Positions 16,768-24,016 of a stretch of 64,000 bases of DNA are shown here, in pieces. The first letter of the stretch is position 1; every line of letters starts with the position of its first letter. This stretch comes from Cytobacillus solani (GTDB lineage: Bacteria; Bacillota; Bacilli; Bacillales; Cytobacillaceae), in contig NZ_LJIX01000006.1 in NCBI RefSeq assembly GCF_001420595.1, forward strand, positions 676,361 to 740,360, written 5' to 3'. The translations under genes were made by a program, and so were the position numbers. The notes beneath the pieces are model-generated. The model saw nothing but the letters and a program-made list of their open reading frames with translations. It did not search any database and was not told the DNA's origin.

Positions 16768-17916
16768 ATGAATACAAACAATAAACGAATTCGCTTACTA
16801 GATATTTTAAGAGGATTTGCCGTGCTGGGGACATTAGGTACAAATATATGGATATTTGCCTACTTAGGGGACTTGTCTTATATTTTCACATATGATCATT
16901 CTGCATGGTGGAAGTCTTTTCAAGATTTTATCAGGATTTTTGTTTTATTTTTGGTGAATGGAAAGCTGCTCGGTTTATTAACCATTATGTTTGGCGTAGG
17001 TCTTGAATTAAAATATCAGCAGGCTTTAAGAAAAGGAAATGCTTGGCCGGGTGTTTATATATGGACTTCCTTTATCTTAATGATGGAGGGCTTTATTCAT
17101 TTCACGCTTGTCATGGAATACGATATTTTAATGAGCTATGGGGTAACGGCGATCATTGTTTCCTTTATTGTAAAGGGCGGAGATCGGGTGATTGCTAGGG
17201 CGATGAAGATCATTGGCGGACTTCACGGCGGTTTTATGCTGCTGCTTTTAGTGCAAGGAATTGTTCTGGGATTCTCAGCGTCGACTGTATCATTTGGTGA
17301 TATGAAAGAAATCGTATTGCTGTATCAAAATGGAAGCTGGATAGAGCTGATTCAATATCGTCTATTAAATTTCGTGTTTTTACGTACAGAGGTTATTTTC
17401 GTTATTCCTATGAATATATTTCTCTTTTTGCTTGGTGTTCGTCTAATGAGATCAGGTGTCTTTTCTCCTGATGAAAATGGCAAGAAACAGAGAAAGAAAT
17501 TGATAAAATTAGGCTTGTATGTAGGCATTCCGCTAAATTTACTCATCTTTGTGCCAGGGGGCATCTTTGATTTTCCGGTGCGTTATCTATTTGCACCCAT
17601 TTTATCTTTAGGTTATTTAGCATTTATTGCTAAAATAGTAGAAAGAACCCAGAGCTTTTGGCTTTGGAGCAAGCTTGAAAGTGTTGGAAAGATGTCGCTA
17701 AGCTGCTATGTTATGCAAAATTTAATCTCAGCGATCGTTTTTTACGGCTGGGGCATTGGTCTAGGCGGAAAAGTAAATTCTGTGACGATTGTTCTTATTT
17801 GGCTGTTTATTAGCACGATTCAAGTCATATTTGCGAATATTTGGCTGCAGCATTATAAGTTTGGTCCTATGGAAGCTGCTAGGAGATATACTTCAAGATT
17901 AGTAGAAACTAAATAA
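16768..17916 (+). CDS. DUF418 family membrane protein
   Basis: This 382-residue protein has about ten membrane segments and starts with the DUF418 hallmark RIRLLDILRGFAVLGTLGTN (residues 7-26). The end carries the typical SVGKMSLSCYVMQN and FGPMEAARR motifs. DUF418 proteins are related to acyltransferase-3-like integral membrane proteins, but their function is not established. ATG 16768 follows AAAGGAAATGG. The gene leads an operon with a histidine kinase and response regulator, so it may supply a signal to that system or be part of a transport or modification activity it controls. A second member of the family is encoded at 62389-63588. Confidence 0.85.
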   Translation: MNTNNKRIRLLDILRGFAVLGTLGTNIWIFAYLGDLSYIFTYDHSAWWKSFQDFIRIFVLFLVNGKLLGLLTIMFGVGLELKYQQALRKGNAWPGVYIWTSFILMMEGFIHFTLVMEYDILMSYGVTAIIVSFIVKGGDRVIARAMKIIGGLHGGFMLLLLVQGIVLGFSASTVSFGDMKEIVLLYQNGSWIELIQYRLLNFVFLRTEVIFVIPMNIFLFLLGVRLMRSGVFSPDENGKKQRKKLIKLGLYVGIPLNLLIFVPGGIFDFPVRYLFAPILSLGYLAFIAKIVERTQSFWLWSKLESVGKMSLSCYVMQNLISAIVFYGWGIGLGGKVNSVTIVLIWLFISTIQVIFANIWLQHYKFGPMEAARRYTSRLVETK

Positions 17917-17931
17917 AAGGAGTTTATCGTA

Positions 17932-19047
17932 ATGCTAAAAAAGCTTTATCCTTTTGATCAGATTCAAAAATATTTGCTTATTGATGTGATTACTATTGTG
18001 ATATTAATTTATAAAGTTTGCATTACGAATGGAGCAATAGGGCTTCCAGGGCAGCTTTTTTTAGTCGTTTTGTATTTAATATGCTTTTATATTTGCTTGT
18101 GGCATAAGGATTGGAGGCTTTCTGCAGCCAGTTTTGCAGGCTGCCTCATTCTTATGCTATTAGCCGTTTATGTGGATAAATGGATTTTACTTTTCGGATT
18201 TATTTTTGCTGATTTGCTTGGAAGAGCAAAGCGTAAGGTAGATCTTGGAATCGGGATCATTGGCATTGCAGTGATGCATATTTTATTCGGTTTATTAACA
18301 GAAGGAAGCCCGTTTGCAATTGTCAAAACGCTGCATTTCCCCTTTATGATTGTGCAAATGCTTGTGCCGGTTGTTATTTTTATAAGAGAAAAGGCAAATG
18401 TTCTTCAAGAGGAACTCGATACGGCAAACGCTCAGCTTATTTTGGAGAAGGAGAGGCAGAGAATAGCGAGGGATTTACATGATACACTTGGGCAAACATT
18501 AACGATGATAAAACTGAAAAGCGAGTTAACAAAGAGGTTAATTGAAAAAGATGAAAACAAGGCGAAACAGGAGCTAGATGATATTTTAAATACATCCCGC
18601 TTTGCGTTAAAGCAAGTGAGGGAACTCGTTTCAGATATGAAGTTTGTTTCGCTTGAAGAGGAGATCGAACAATCACAAAGAGTTTTGCAAACTGCTGGTA
18701 TTGCAATGATTCATGAGAAACAAGAACAGATGCCTTTATTATCGAATGTTGCGGAAACGATGCTGGCACTTTCTGTAAGGGAAACCATTACGAATATTGT
18801 CAAACACAGTAAGGCTAACCATTGTACACTTTCTCATTTTGAAGAAAATGGATATTGTTGCATTCAAGTAATAGATGACGGAAATGGTCAATTAAAGGAA
18901 GGCAAAGGAAATGGAATACTGTCCATTAAGGAGCGGATCGATATGCTTCAAGGGCAGGTTGAAATCTATGGGAGTCCACAAAAGGGCAGTACGATCACGT
19001 TGAGGGTACCAATTCATTTAAATGGAAGGGGAGGATACCGTGATTAG
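17932..19047 (+). CDS. NarL/DesK-type sensor histidine kinase
   Basis: The 371-residue protein has five or six N-terminal membrane helices (about 15-150), then a coiled coil and the HisKA_3 dimerisation domain with phospho-acceptor H183 in ARDLHDTLGQT. The ATPase domain shows an N box in ETITNIVKHSKA and a G1 box DDGNG. It is predicted to sense a membrane-level signal and phosphorylate the response regulator encoded next, whose start it overlaps by 8 bases. It is similar in layout to B. subtilis DesK and YvfT. ATG 17932 lies 16 bases after the DUF418 stop, preceded by AAAGGAG. Confidence 0.92.
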   Translation: MLKKLYPFDQIQKYLLIDVITIVILIYKVCITNGAIGLPGQLFLVVLYLICFYICLWHKDWRLSAASFAGCLILMLLAVYVDKWILLFGFIFADLLGRAKRKVDLGIGIIGIAVMHILFGLLTEGSPFAIVKTLHFPFMIVQMLVPVVIFIREKANVLQEELDTANAQLILEKERQRIARDLHDTLGQTLTMIKLKSELTKRLIEKDENKAKQELDDILNTSRFALKQVRELVSDMKFVSLEEEIEQSQRVLQTAGIAMIHEKQEQMPLLSNVAETMLALSVRETITNIVKHSKANHCTLSHFEENGYCCIQVIDDGNGQLKEGKGNGILSIKERIDMLQGQVEIYGSPQKGSTITLRVPIHLNGRGGYRD

Positions 19048-19645
19048 AGTTGTAATAGCGGAAGATCAGAAAATGCTTCGTGGGGCGTTAACTTCATTAT
19101 TAAAGCTGGAGGATGATATAGAAGTCGTAGCAGAAGCTGCAGATGGATTGGCGGCATGGGATGCGATTATGGAATATCAGCCTGATGTGTGTTTATTAGA
19201 TATTGAGATGCCTTCGATGTCAGGTCTTGAAATTGCAGAGAAACTTAAGCAAGAGAATCATTTATCAAAGGTTATTATCGTCACGACATTTGCCCGCCCT
19301 GGCTATTTACAAAAAGCAATTGATACGCAGGTGGATGGCTATTTATTAAAGGAAGAACCAATCGATTTTCTAATTGAAGCGATTCGAAGTGTAAAAAATG
19401 GTGAACGTGTACTAAGTACGGACTTAGCGGCAGCATTATTTTTAAAAGAGGTGAATCCATTAACAGAGCGGGAAATGGATGTACTCCGTCTCGCAAAAAA
19501 AGGGATGACGACAAGAGAAATTGTCAAAGCCTTATATCTAACAGATGGAACGGTTAGAAACTATTTATCTTCTGCCATCCAAAAGCTAGAGGTTACGACG
19601 AGACAGCAGGCGATTGAGAAGGCGAAAAATAAAGGATGGATTTAA
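19040..19645 (+). CDS. NarL/LuxR-type response regulator
   Basis: This 201-residue regulator has a receiver domain with acidic pocket (E8, D9), phospho-acceptor D54 (CLLDIEMPS) and K at the LLKEE position, followed by a LuxR helix-turn-helix (LTEREMDVLRLAKKGMTTRE and the TVRNYLSSAIQKL recognition helix). GTG 19040 after GGGGAGG is the most likely start, overlapping the kinase gene by 8 bases; an in-frame ATG at 19022 has a poorer ribosome site. The target genes are unknown; the DUF418 gene of the same operon or neighbouring genes are candidates. Confidence 0.92.
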   Translation: MIRVVIAEDQKMLRGALTSLLKLEDDIEVVAEAADGLAAWDAIMEYQPDVCLLDIEMPSMSGLEIAEKLKQENHLSKVIIVTTFARPGYLQKAIDTQVDGYLLKEEPIDFLIEAIRSVKNGERVLSTDLAAALFLKEVNPLTEREMDVLRLAKKGMTTREIVKALYLTDGTVRNYLSSAIQKLEVTTRQQAIEKAKNKGWI

Positions 19646-19906
19646 AACGGTATAAAATGAAACCTTTCACAACAATCTATTGAGATGTAAAAATGATCCA
19701 GTGATTTTTAATGCTAATACAAATGTGAATGAATCGTGAATCCTCTTTTCAATACTACGCATACTGTAATGTCAGATTTGTATTATTTTCAGCATACATA
19801 GGTATGTAAGTAGAATTGGTGAACTCTATTAAAAGTCCAATGAAGATGCATTATAGTACCTGTATAGGTATTTAATCATATTATATGTAAAGTATGGTGA
19901 TAAATA

Positions 19907-21037
19907 ATGCATCCAATTATTGATTACAATGAAAATCCATTTATCGTAATCTGGGAAACGACGAGAGCGTGTCAGCTGAAATGCGTACATTGTAGAGCTG
20001 AGGCGCAAACAACCCCACATCCTGATGAGTTATCGCATGAAGAGGGAATGAATCTCATTGATCAAATCTACGAAATGAATAATCCCATGCTAGTGTTTAC
20101 AGGCGGGGATTGTATGATGAGGGAGGATCTTTATAAGCTAGCAGACTATGCAGTGAAAAAAGGGATGCGAGTTTCAATGACTCCAAGTGCTACTCCTAAT
20201 GTGACGAAGGAAAAAATGATCATGGCGAAAGAGGCCGGATTATCCAGATGGGGGTTTAGCCTTGATGGACCCACACCAGAGATTCATGATTTTTTCCGTG
20301 GAACCCCAGGTTCATTTGATTTAACCGTTGAAAAGATTCAGTATTTGAATGAACTAAATATGTCTCATCAAATTAATACGGTGATAAATAGGTATAATTA
20401 TGATCATCTCGAAGAAATGGCAGAGCTGGTGAAGGAACTGAAGGCGGTTGTGTGGTATGTATTCACTCTCGTTCCGACAGGGAGAGGACAAATGAAGGAT
20501 TGCATTACACCTGCTGAGCATGAAAAAGTATTCCGCTGGCTATATAACTTAAGCAAATCAGCTCCTTATGATATTAAAACAACTGCTTCGCAGCATTACC
20601 GCCGAGTGGTTCTGCAAGAAAAGGTGCGTGAAAAGGCTTTAAGCAAAGATAATATTCGCTACGAGGATACGATTACAAAAGACATCGCATTTATGGTAGA
20701 TGGATTAAAACGTGCCCCACGTGGTGTGAATGATGGAAATGGCTTTGCTTTCGTTTCACATATAGGTGATGTGTATCCAAGCGGACTGCTTCCAATTAAA
20801 GCCGGAAATATTAAAGAAACGCCATTAAAAGAAATTTACCGGGAATCCAGCATTTTCAAAGAGTTACGTGATCCGAATAACTATAAAGGAAAGTGCGGCG
20901 TTTGTGAGTATCGCTTTGTCTGTGGCGGTTCCCGTTCAAGAGCATATGCAGTAACTGGTGATTATTTAGAAAGTGAACCGTTCTGTGTCTATATTCCTGA
21001 AGCATTAAGGAATAAGAAGGAACAGATACGACATTAA
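19907..21037 (+). CDS. Radical SAM/SPASM domain protein
   Basis: The 376-residue protein has the radical-SAM cluster motif C22-x3-C26-x2-C29 in TRACQLKCVHCR and a C-terminal SPASM-like region with CGVCEYRFVCGGSRSRAY and a final cysteine in EPFC, which would bind an auxiliary Fe-S cluster. It resembles the AhbC/NirJ and TIGR04053 (BA_1875) groups, which modify tetrapyrroles or peptides. No short peptide gene with a recognisable core was found nearby, so a peptide-maturation role is not supported here. ATG 19907 has only a weak ribosome site (ATGGTGAT). The 261 bases upstream contain no recognisable gene. Confidence 0.85.
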   Translation: MHPIIDYNENPFIVIWETTRACQLKCVHCRAEAQTTPHPDELSHEEGMNLIDQIYEMNNPMLVFTGGDCMMREDLYKLADYAVKKGMRVSMTPSATPNVTKEKMIMAKEAGLSRWGFSLDGPTPEIHDFFRGTPGSFDLTVEKIQYLNELNMSHQINTVINRYNYDHLEEMAELVKELKAVVWYVFTLVPTGRGQMKDCITPAEHEKVFRWLYNLSKSAPYDIKTTASQHYRRVVLQEKVREKALSKDNIRYEDTITKDIAFMVDGLKRAPRGVNDGNGFAFVSHIGDVYPSGLLPIKAGNIKETPLKEIYRESSIFKELRDPNNYKGKCGVCEYRFVCGGSRSRAYAVTGDYLESEPFCVYIPEALRNKKEQIRH

Positions 21038-21047
21038 ACATAAAGCC

Positions 21048-21093
21048 ATAAAGAAATATCGTACGAAAAGACGTACGATATTTCTTTATGGTT
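21048..21093. terminator. Perfect 20-base inverted repeat after radical SAM gene
   Basis: CCATAAAGAAATATCGTACG (21048-21067) and its exact complement (21074-21093) flank a 6-base loop. It lies 10 bases after the stop. The T run after it is short (TTTC), so efficiency is uncertain; it also marks the left edge of the tailocin cluster. Confidence 0.6.
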
Positions 21094-21195
21094 TCGCACT
21101 GAATGATATTTTTTGATATATGGAACGTGATCCATTCGGTCTATCATTTTGTTTTATTTTAATTACTGTAATTACGATCTTTTGCCCAATATCCC

Positions 21196-21630
21196 TTAAT
21201 ACTTTTTCAAATGAATAATCTCTGAGGGTACGCCGTAAGCAGCAGAGGCCTCGTAAATAGTAGTGGTATTGTTCATATTTTCATATAGCAGCTCGTCTGG
21301 TATTAAAATTTCAACGGCAAAGATATCAGCCTCAACCTCTATCTTATCTAATGAGAAAAGTGTGTTTTTTCTCAAGAAAGGGGTATTTACCCTTGGATGA
21401 AGGATTGCGTGTCCTAATTCATGAGCACATATATATTTCTGCATCTCATTGTCTAAATTGTTATTAATAAAAATATATTTATTCTTTTTATCATATTTAT
21501 AAAAGCCCAAAATTTCCTCATGTAAATCCCATGGAATGATGTGTATCTTCTTTAAAGATGCAAGCTCGAATGGGTCAGAAGTTTTGTGCTTTTTCTTTAT
21601 TTCATTCACTATTGTTTTGATCCATCCCAA
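21196..21630 (-). CDS. ImmA/IrrE family metallopeptidase
   Basis: The 144-residue protein carries the zinc-peptidase motif H70-E-x-x-H74 (AHELGHAIL) and a downstream EVEADIFAVE glutamate motif that completes the metal site. ImmA proteases cleave the cognate Xre-family repressor of mobile elements and trigger induction, as in ICEBs1 and phi105. It is encoded 18 bases downstream of the repressor gene, the standard ImmR-ImmA order. It therefore probably controls induction of the tail cluster to its right. Start ATG 21630; GAGGCGAT provides the ribosome site. Confidence 0.9.
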   Translation of the reverse strand: MGWIKTIVNEIKKKHKTSDPFELASLKKIHIIPWDLHEEILGFYKYDKKNKYIFINNNLDNEMQKYICAHELGHAILHPRVNTPFLRKNTLFSLDKIEVEADIFAVEILIPDELLYENMNNTTTIYEASAAYGVPSEIIHLKKY

Positions 21631-21648
21631 TGATATCGCCTCGCATCC

Positions 21649-22092
21649 CTACTCATTCTCTTTTCTGTATTTATGAGGAACGTATTTTTTATTAATCCGT
21701 TGTGTTTGGCGAACAGCATATTCCATTGCCTCTAACAGTGATTCGATTGCCTCAGGGCTCATAGGCTCTCCATTGAAACTTAACCCGTCTTCACTAGTTA
21801 GATCATTTTTGATTTTTTCCATTCGTTTAGCAATGTCTTTTTCGTCTTTTTCAGAAAAAGGCGATAGGTTAGAAGAAACATACAGTTTATCTTCAGAATG
21901 TCCAATCAATTCATTCATAGGAATATTGAAAAACTCACAAATCTTATCTAGCATGTCAAATCGTGGTTTTGCTATATCATTTTCCCAGGAATTATATCGC
22001 CCTCTTTTTATCCCCAGTTTGTCAGCAACTTCATATTGACTTAGCCCTTTTTTATTGCGAAGGCTTTTCAGACTTTGTCCAAGAGTCATCAT
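21649..22092 (-). CDS. Xre family repressor of the tail cluster (ImmR-like)
   Basis: This 147-residue protein has an N-terminal Xre helix-turn-helix (residues 4-60: SLRNKKGLSQYEVADKLG, then SWENDIAKPRFDML) and a C-terminal acidic helical region with no LexA-like serine protease domain. It should bind the GATAA-N5-TTATC palindromes found between it and the late regulator and keep the tail genes silent until ImmA cleaves it. ATG 22092 is chosen for GAGGTGAGACC upstream; an in-frame start at 22125 lacks one. A second ATG at 22089 is equally possible. Confidence 0.9.
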   Translation of the reverse strand: MMTLGQSLKSLRNKKGLSQYEVADKLGIKRGRYNSWENDIAKPRFDMLDKICEFFNIPMNELIGHSEDKLYVSSNLSPFSEKDEKDIAKRMEKIKNDLTSEDGLSFNGEPMSPEAIESLLEAMEYAVRQTQRINKKYVPHKYRKENE

Positions 22093-22133
22093 GGTCTCAC
22101 CTCGAGTGAAAAATATTTTATCCATTTTTTTGA

Positions 22134-22163
22134 TTGACAGATAATATTTTTATCCAATATAAT
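22134..22163 (+). promoter_or_regulatory. Rightward promoter with embedded operator
   Basis: TTGACA (22134-22139) and TATAAT (22158-22163) with an 18-base spacer make a strong rightward promoter reading toward the late regulator gene. The operator palindrome GATAA-TATTT-TTATC occupies 22140-22154 inside the spacer, so a bound repressor would block RNA polymerase. Confidence 0.7.
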
Positions 22164-22328
22164 TTAATTACTTACTAAAGAAACATAAAATATGGAAAAA
22201 ATGTTGATAAATAATCCAATTTTAACCAAAATGATAATTTTATTATCTAATATGTATTATAAGAATATTAAATTATCCGGTCAACTTATTTCGATATTTT
22301 TTTTGTGAGATTGGATAAATAAATTATC
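22140..22328. promoter_or_regulatory. Three operator palindromes GATAA-N5-TTATC
   Basis: The identical pattern GATAA-N5-TTATC occurs at 22140-22154, 22233-22247 and 22314-22328, each a perfect 15-base palindrome with a different 5-base AT centre. All three lie in the 253-base gap between repressor and late regulator, with additional half sites (TTATCC at 22118, 22273). The last overlaps the region just before the late regulator's ribosome site. They are best read as binding sites of the Xre repressor. Confidence 0.75.
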
Positions 22329-22345
22329 ATAAGGAGGGTATATAA

Positions 22346-22804
22346 ATGAATTGTAATGAAATCGAAAAACTGATTTATGATTACCATTGGTTACGTAAAG
22401 AAGTGTGCCGATTAGAAAAGATTGTTTTTGGATTTTCGGTACCTATAAAAAGCATTGGGGTCACACAATATGGAATAGAAGCAGCCATGCCAAAAGGGAG
22501 TTTACTAAAGAGTGAAGCAGAATTAGAAGCGTTAGATATAAGAGAGAGACGATTATATAAACGTTTAAACATGTATAGAAAAAAAGTATTTGCGATTGAA
22601 AAGATTGCAGAGCTTTATTTAGTAGATGATCAAGAGCTTACATTAATGGATTGCATGATGGAAGGTATGAGCTATCGAGCGATTGCAGCTCATTTAGGAC
22701 TTTCGAGAGAAAAAGTCCGAACCTTAAAAAACGAAATGATCGACCATATCCACCAAAATTGCCACTTTTTGCATGAGTTGAAACGGGATAAATCAGCAGT
22801 GTAA
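22346..22804 (+). CDS. Phage-type late transcription regulator (sigma-like HTH, ArpU/Xpf-like)
   Basis: This 152-residue protein has a helical N-terminal part and a C-terminal sigma-70 region-4-like helix-turn-helix (about 105-140: LMDCMMEGMSYRAIAAHLGL, then SREKVRTLKNEM). Such proteins activate late or structural genes in PBSX-like elements. ATG 22346 follows AAGGAGGG. It is the first rightward gene after the operator region and probably turns on the tail genes at 23.4-37.3 kb. Its last 89 bases are duplicated at 23081-23169. Confidence 0.75.
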   Translation: MNCNEIEKLIYDYHWLRKEVCRLEKIVFGFSVPIKSIGVTQYGIEAAMPKGSLLKSEAELEALDIRERRLYKRLNMYRKKVFAIEKIAELYLVDDQELTLMDCMMEGMSYRAIAAHLGLSREKVRTLKNEMIDHIHQNCHFLHELKRDKSAV

Positions 22805-22821
22805 AATGAGATCAAGGCGAT
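22733..22821 (+). repeat. 89-bp direct repeat, copy 1 (end of late regulator gene)
   Basis: This copy covers the last 24 codons of the late regulator gene and 17 bases beyond. It matches 23081-23169 with about 82 percent identity and no gaps, offset 348 bases. Confidence 0.85.
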
Positions 22822-22899
22822 ACGGTAATCACGATTGACACTATAATTGAGAGAAAGACTCCATTTTTTGAACAGTAGGGAAATGTCGTTAAAAGAAGC

Positions 22900-22997
22900 G
22901 GAACCCATTTTTTAGTGAAAAAGGAGACTGCGGTAACATAAAAAGATAATGGAACCCGTTTCTTGAAGAAAAAGGAAAATATGGTCACGTAAAAAGA
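22900..22997 (+). repeat. Two imperfect tandem units of about 47 bp
   Basis: Units at 22900-22946 and 22951-22997 both start GGAACCC, share an AAAAAGGA centre and end with GTAAAAAGA-like or CATAAAAAGA sequence, with a 51-base period. They are non-coding. Possible regulator binding sites or a small duplication; no function can be assigned. Confidence 0.5.
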
Positions 22998-23016
22998 ATT
23001 GTCTAAGGCAAGAATT

Positions 23017-23055
23017 AAGCACTTCCTTATTTTAAAGTAAGTGCTTTTTATTTTG
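23017..23055 (+). terminator. Intrinsic terminator downstream of late regulator
   Basis: AAGCACTT and AAGTGCTTTTTA arms form a stem with T-rich tail. It would end the regulator transcript before the tail genes, implying a separate late promoter. Confidence 0.65.
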
Positions 23056-23080
23056 GAATCATGCTTTAGTAAAATTAGAT

Positions 23081-23169
23081 GAAATGATCAGCCATATCTG
23101 CCAAACCTGCCACTTTACGCACGAGTTGAAACAGAGGAAACCAGCAGTGTAAAATGAGGTCAAGGAGAT
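23081..23169 (+). pseudogene. Remnant of a second late-regulator gene
   Basis: These 89 bases match the end of the late regulator gene (22733-22821) and include the in-frame HELKQRKPAV-like C-terminal codons and stop. No start or upstream body of the gene remains. Like the intact copy, it is followed by a hairpin with AGCACTTAC-type arms, so an ancestral duplication followed by deletion is the simplest reading. Confidence 0.6.
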
Positions 23170-23225
23170 GAATTCAATACCTTAGTAATTACTTAGTTTT
23201 AATTAGTGATAATAAAAATGAATGT

Positions 23226-23268
23226 AAAGAGCACTTACTAGATTAAAAGAGTAGGTGCTTTTTTATTT
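23226..23268 (+). terminator. Intrinsic terminator before tail operon
   Basis: Arms AGCACTTACT and AGTAGGTGCT with a 10-base loop, then six T. Its arms resemble those of the terminator at 23017-23055. Confidence 0.7.
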
Positions 23269-23357
23269 GCCGTTTTAGTATTGTCGGCGTTAAAGAACAA
23301 GACAGTTTCAGTGGTGACCAGTGTTAACGAGCTTACTTGAAGGGAGGTGATTAAATA

Positions 23358-23387
23358 ATGAAAAAATCTTTAAAAATCAACTTATAA
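23358..23387 (+). CDS. Nine-codon open frame MKKSLKINL, possible capsid-gene remnant
   Basis: ATG 23358 follows an excellent GGGAGGTGATT ribosome site, yet the frame stops after nine codons. The peptide resembles the conserved beginning of many Firmicute phage capsid and scaffold proteins (M-K-x-L-K-x-N-L-Q-x-F-A type). The next codon is TAA where CAA (Gln) would stand in such proteins. It sits exactly where head genes end and tail genes begin in PBSX-like phages. It may be a leader or a scar of head-gene deletion; the peptide itself probably has no function. Confidence 0.4.
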   Translation: MKKSLKINL

Positions 23388-23398
23388 ATTTGGAGTTG

Positions 23399-23431
23399 AT
23401 GGATATGCAACAGAGAGGAGGGAGTGAATGA
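23399..23431 (+). CDS. Ten-codon open frame coupled to tail terminator gene
   Basis: ATG 23399 to TGA 23431 (MDMQQRGGSE) overlaps the ATG of the next gene by four bases (ATGA), and the AGAGAGGAGGGAG ribosome site of that gene lies inside it. It may only be a by-product of the ribosome site. Low confidence that it is a meaningful peptide. Confidence 0.25.
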   Translation: MDMQQRGGSE

Positions 23432-23853
23432 TCACTATAAATGAAATGAGAAAGGCAGTAATGGCCACTTTAAAGACTTATTTTTCTTCTATAACTTTAT
23501 ATGAAGAACAGAAACAAGGTGCAGAGGGACCTTGTTTTTTTGTTAGGCTGCTTTCGACTAAACAATTAAGGGAAATCAATCGGCGATATAAGCGCAGCCA
23601 TTCCTTTGATATCACCTATTTGCCTAGTTCAGCGAACACAATGGATGAAATAGATATAATTGCTGAACAGCTGTACCGGTATTTAGAGTATATCGATTTA
23701 AATGGCAGCTTAGTCCATGCATTAAACATGAGGCACGAAATCATTGAAGGTGTTTTTCACTTTTTTGTTGATTACGACTTTTATGTTGTAAAAGAAAAAA
23801 CCAATCAAATTAAGATGCAGAAGCTTGAACAGGAGGAATTTGTCCATGATTAA
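23428..23853 (+). CDS. Phage tail terminator-like protein (XkdJ position)
   Basis: The 141-residue protein (MITINEMRKAVMATL opening, central NRRYKRSHSFDITYLP, end FFVDYDFYVVKE) fits the DUF6838/YqbJ-XkdJ group by size, pattern and place directly before the sheath gene. Tail terminators cap the end of contractile tails when the tape measure length is reached; in a headless particle they close the tail. ATG 23428 has GGAGGGAG upstream. It is the first gene of the rightward structural operon and overlaps the next by 8 bases. Confidence 0.7.
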   Translation: MITINEMRKAVMATLKTYFSSITLYEEQKQGAEGPCFFVRLLSTKQLREINRRYKRSHSFDITYLPSSANTMDEIDIIAEQLYRYLEYIDLNGSLVHALNMRHEIIEGVFHFFVDYDFYVVKEKTNQIKMQKLEQEEFVHD

Positions 23854-24016
23854 GTCAAAGAATAAGGCAGGCTTTTCAAAAGAGCAGTTTCTAAATTCGG
23901 ATCGCTATGCCGATAAAAGAGATTTACTACAAACTGTACTTAAGGATGATGAAAAATATACGGCGGAACAAGCTGATAAATTAATCAGCGCTTTTTTAAA
24001 AAAGGAGGCTAAATAA
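23846..24016 (+). CDS. Small conserved tail-cluster protein (56 aa)
   Basis: ATG 23846 lies 8 bases after AGGAGGA; the protein begins MIKSKNKAGFSKEQFLNSDR and ends in a lysine-rich helix LISAFLKKEAK. Small proteins of this kind occur between tail terminator and sheath genes in PBSX-like and skin-like elements; their role is not established. Overlaps both neighbours (8 bases upstream, TAATG downstream), which shows it is translated as part of the operon. Confidence 0.7.
   Translation: MIKSKNKAGFSKEQFLNSDRYADKRDLLQTVLKDDEKYTAEQADKLISAFLKKEAK

Noticed and set aside
19646-19906. Precursor peptide gene for the radical SAM protein
   Set aside because: No short frame with ribosome site and a Cys-, Gly- or aromatic-rich core was found in this gap or directly downstream.
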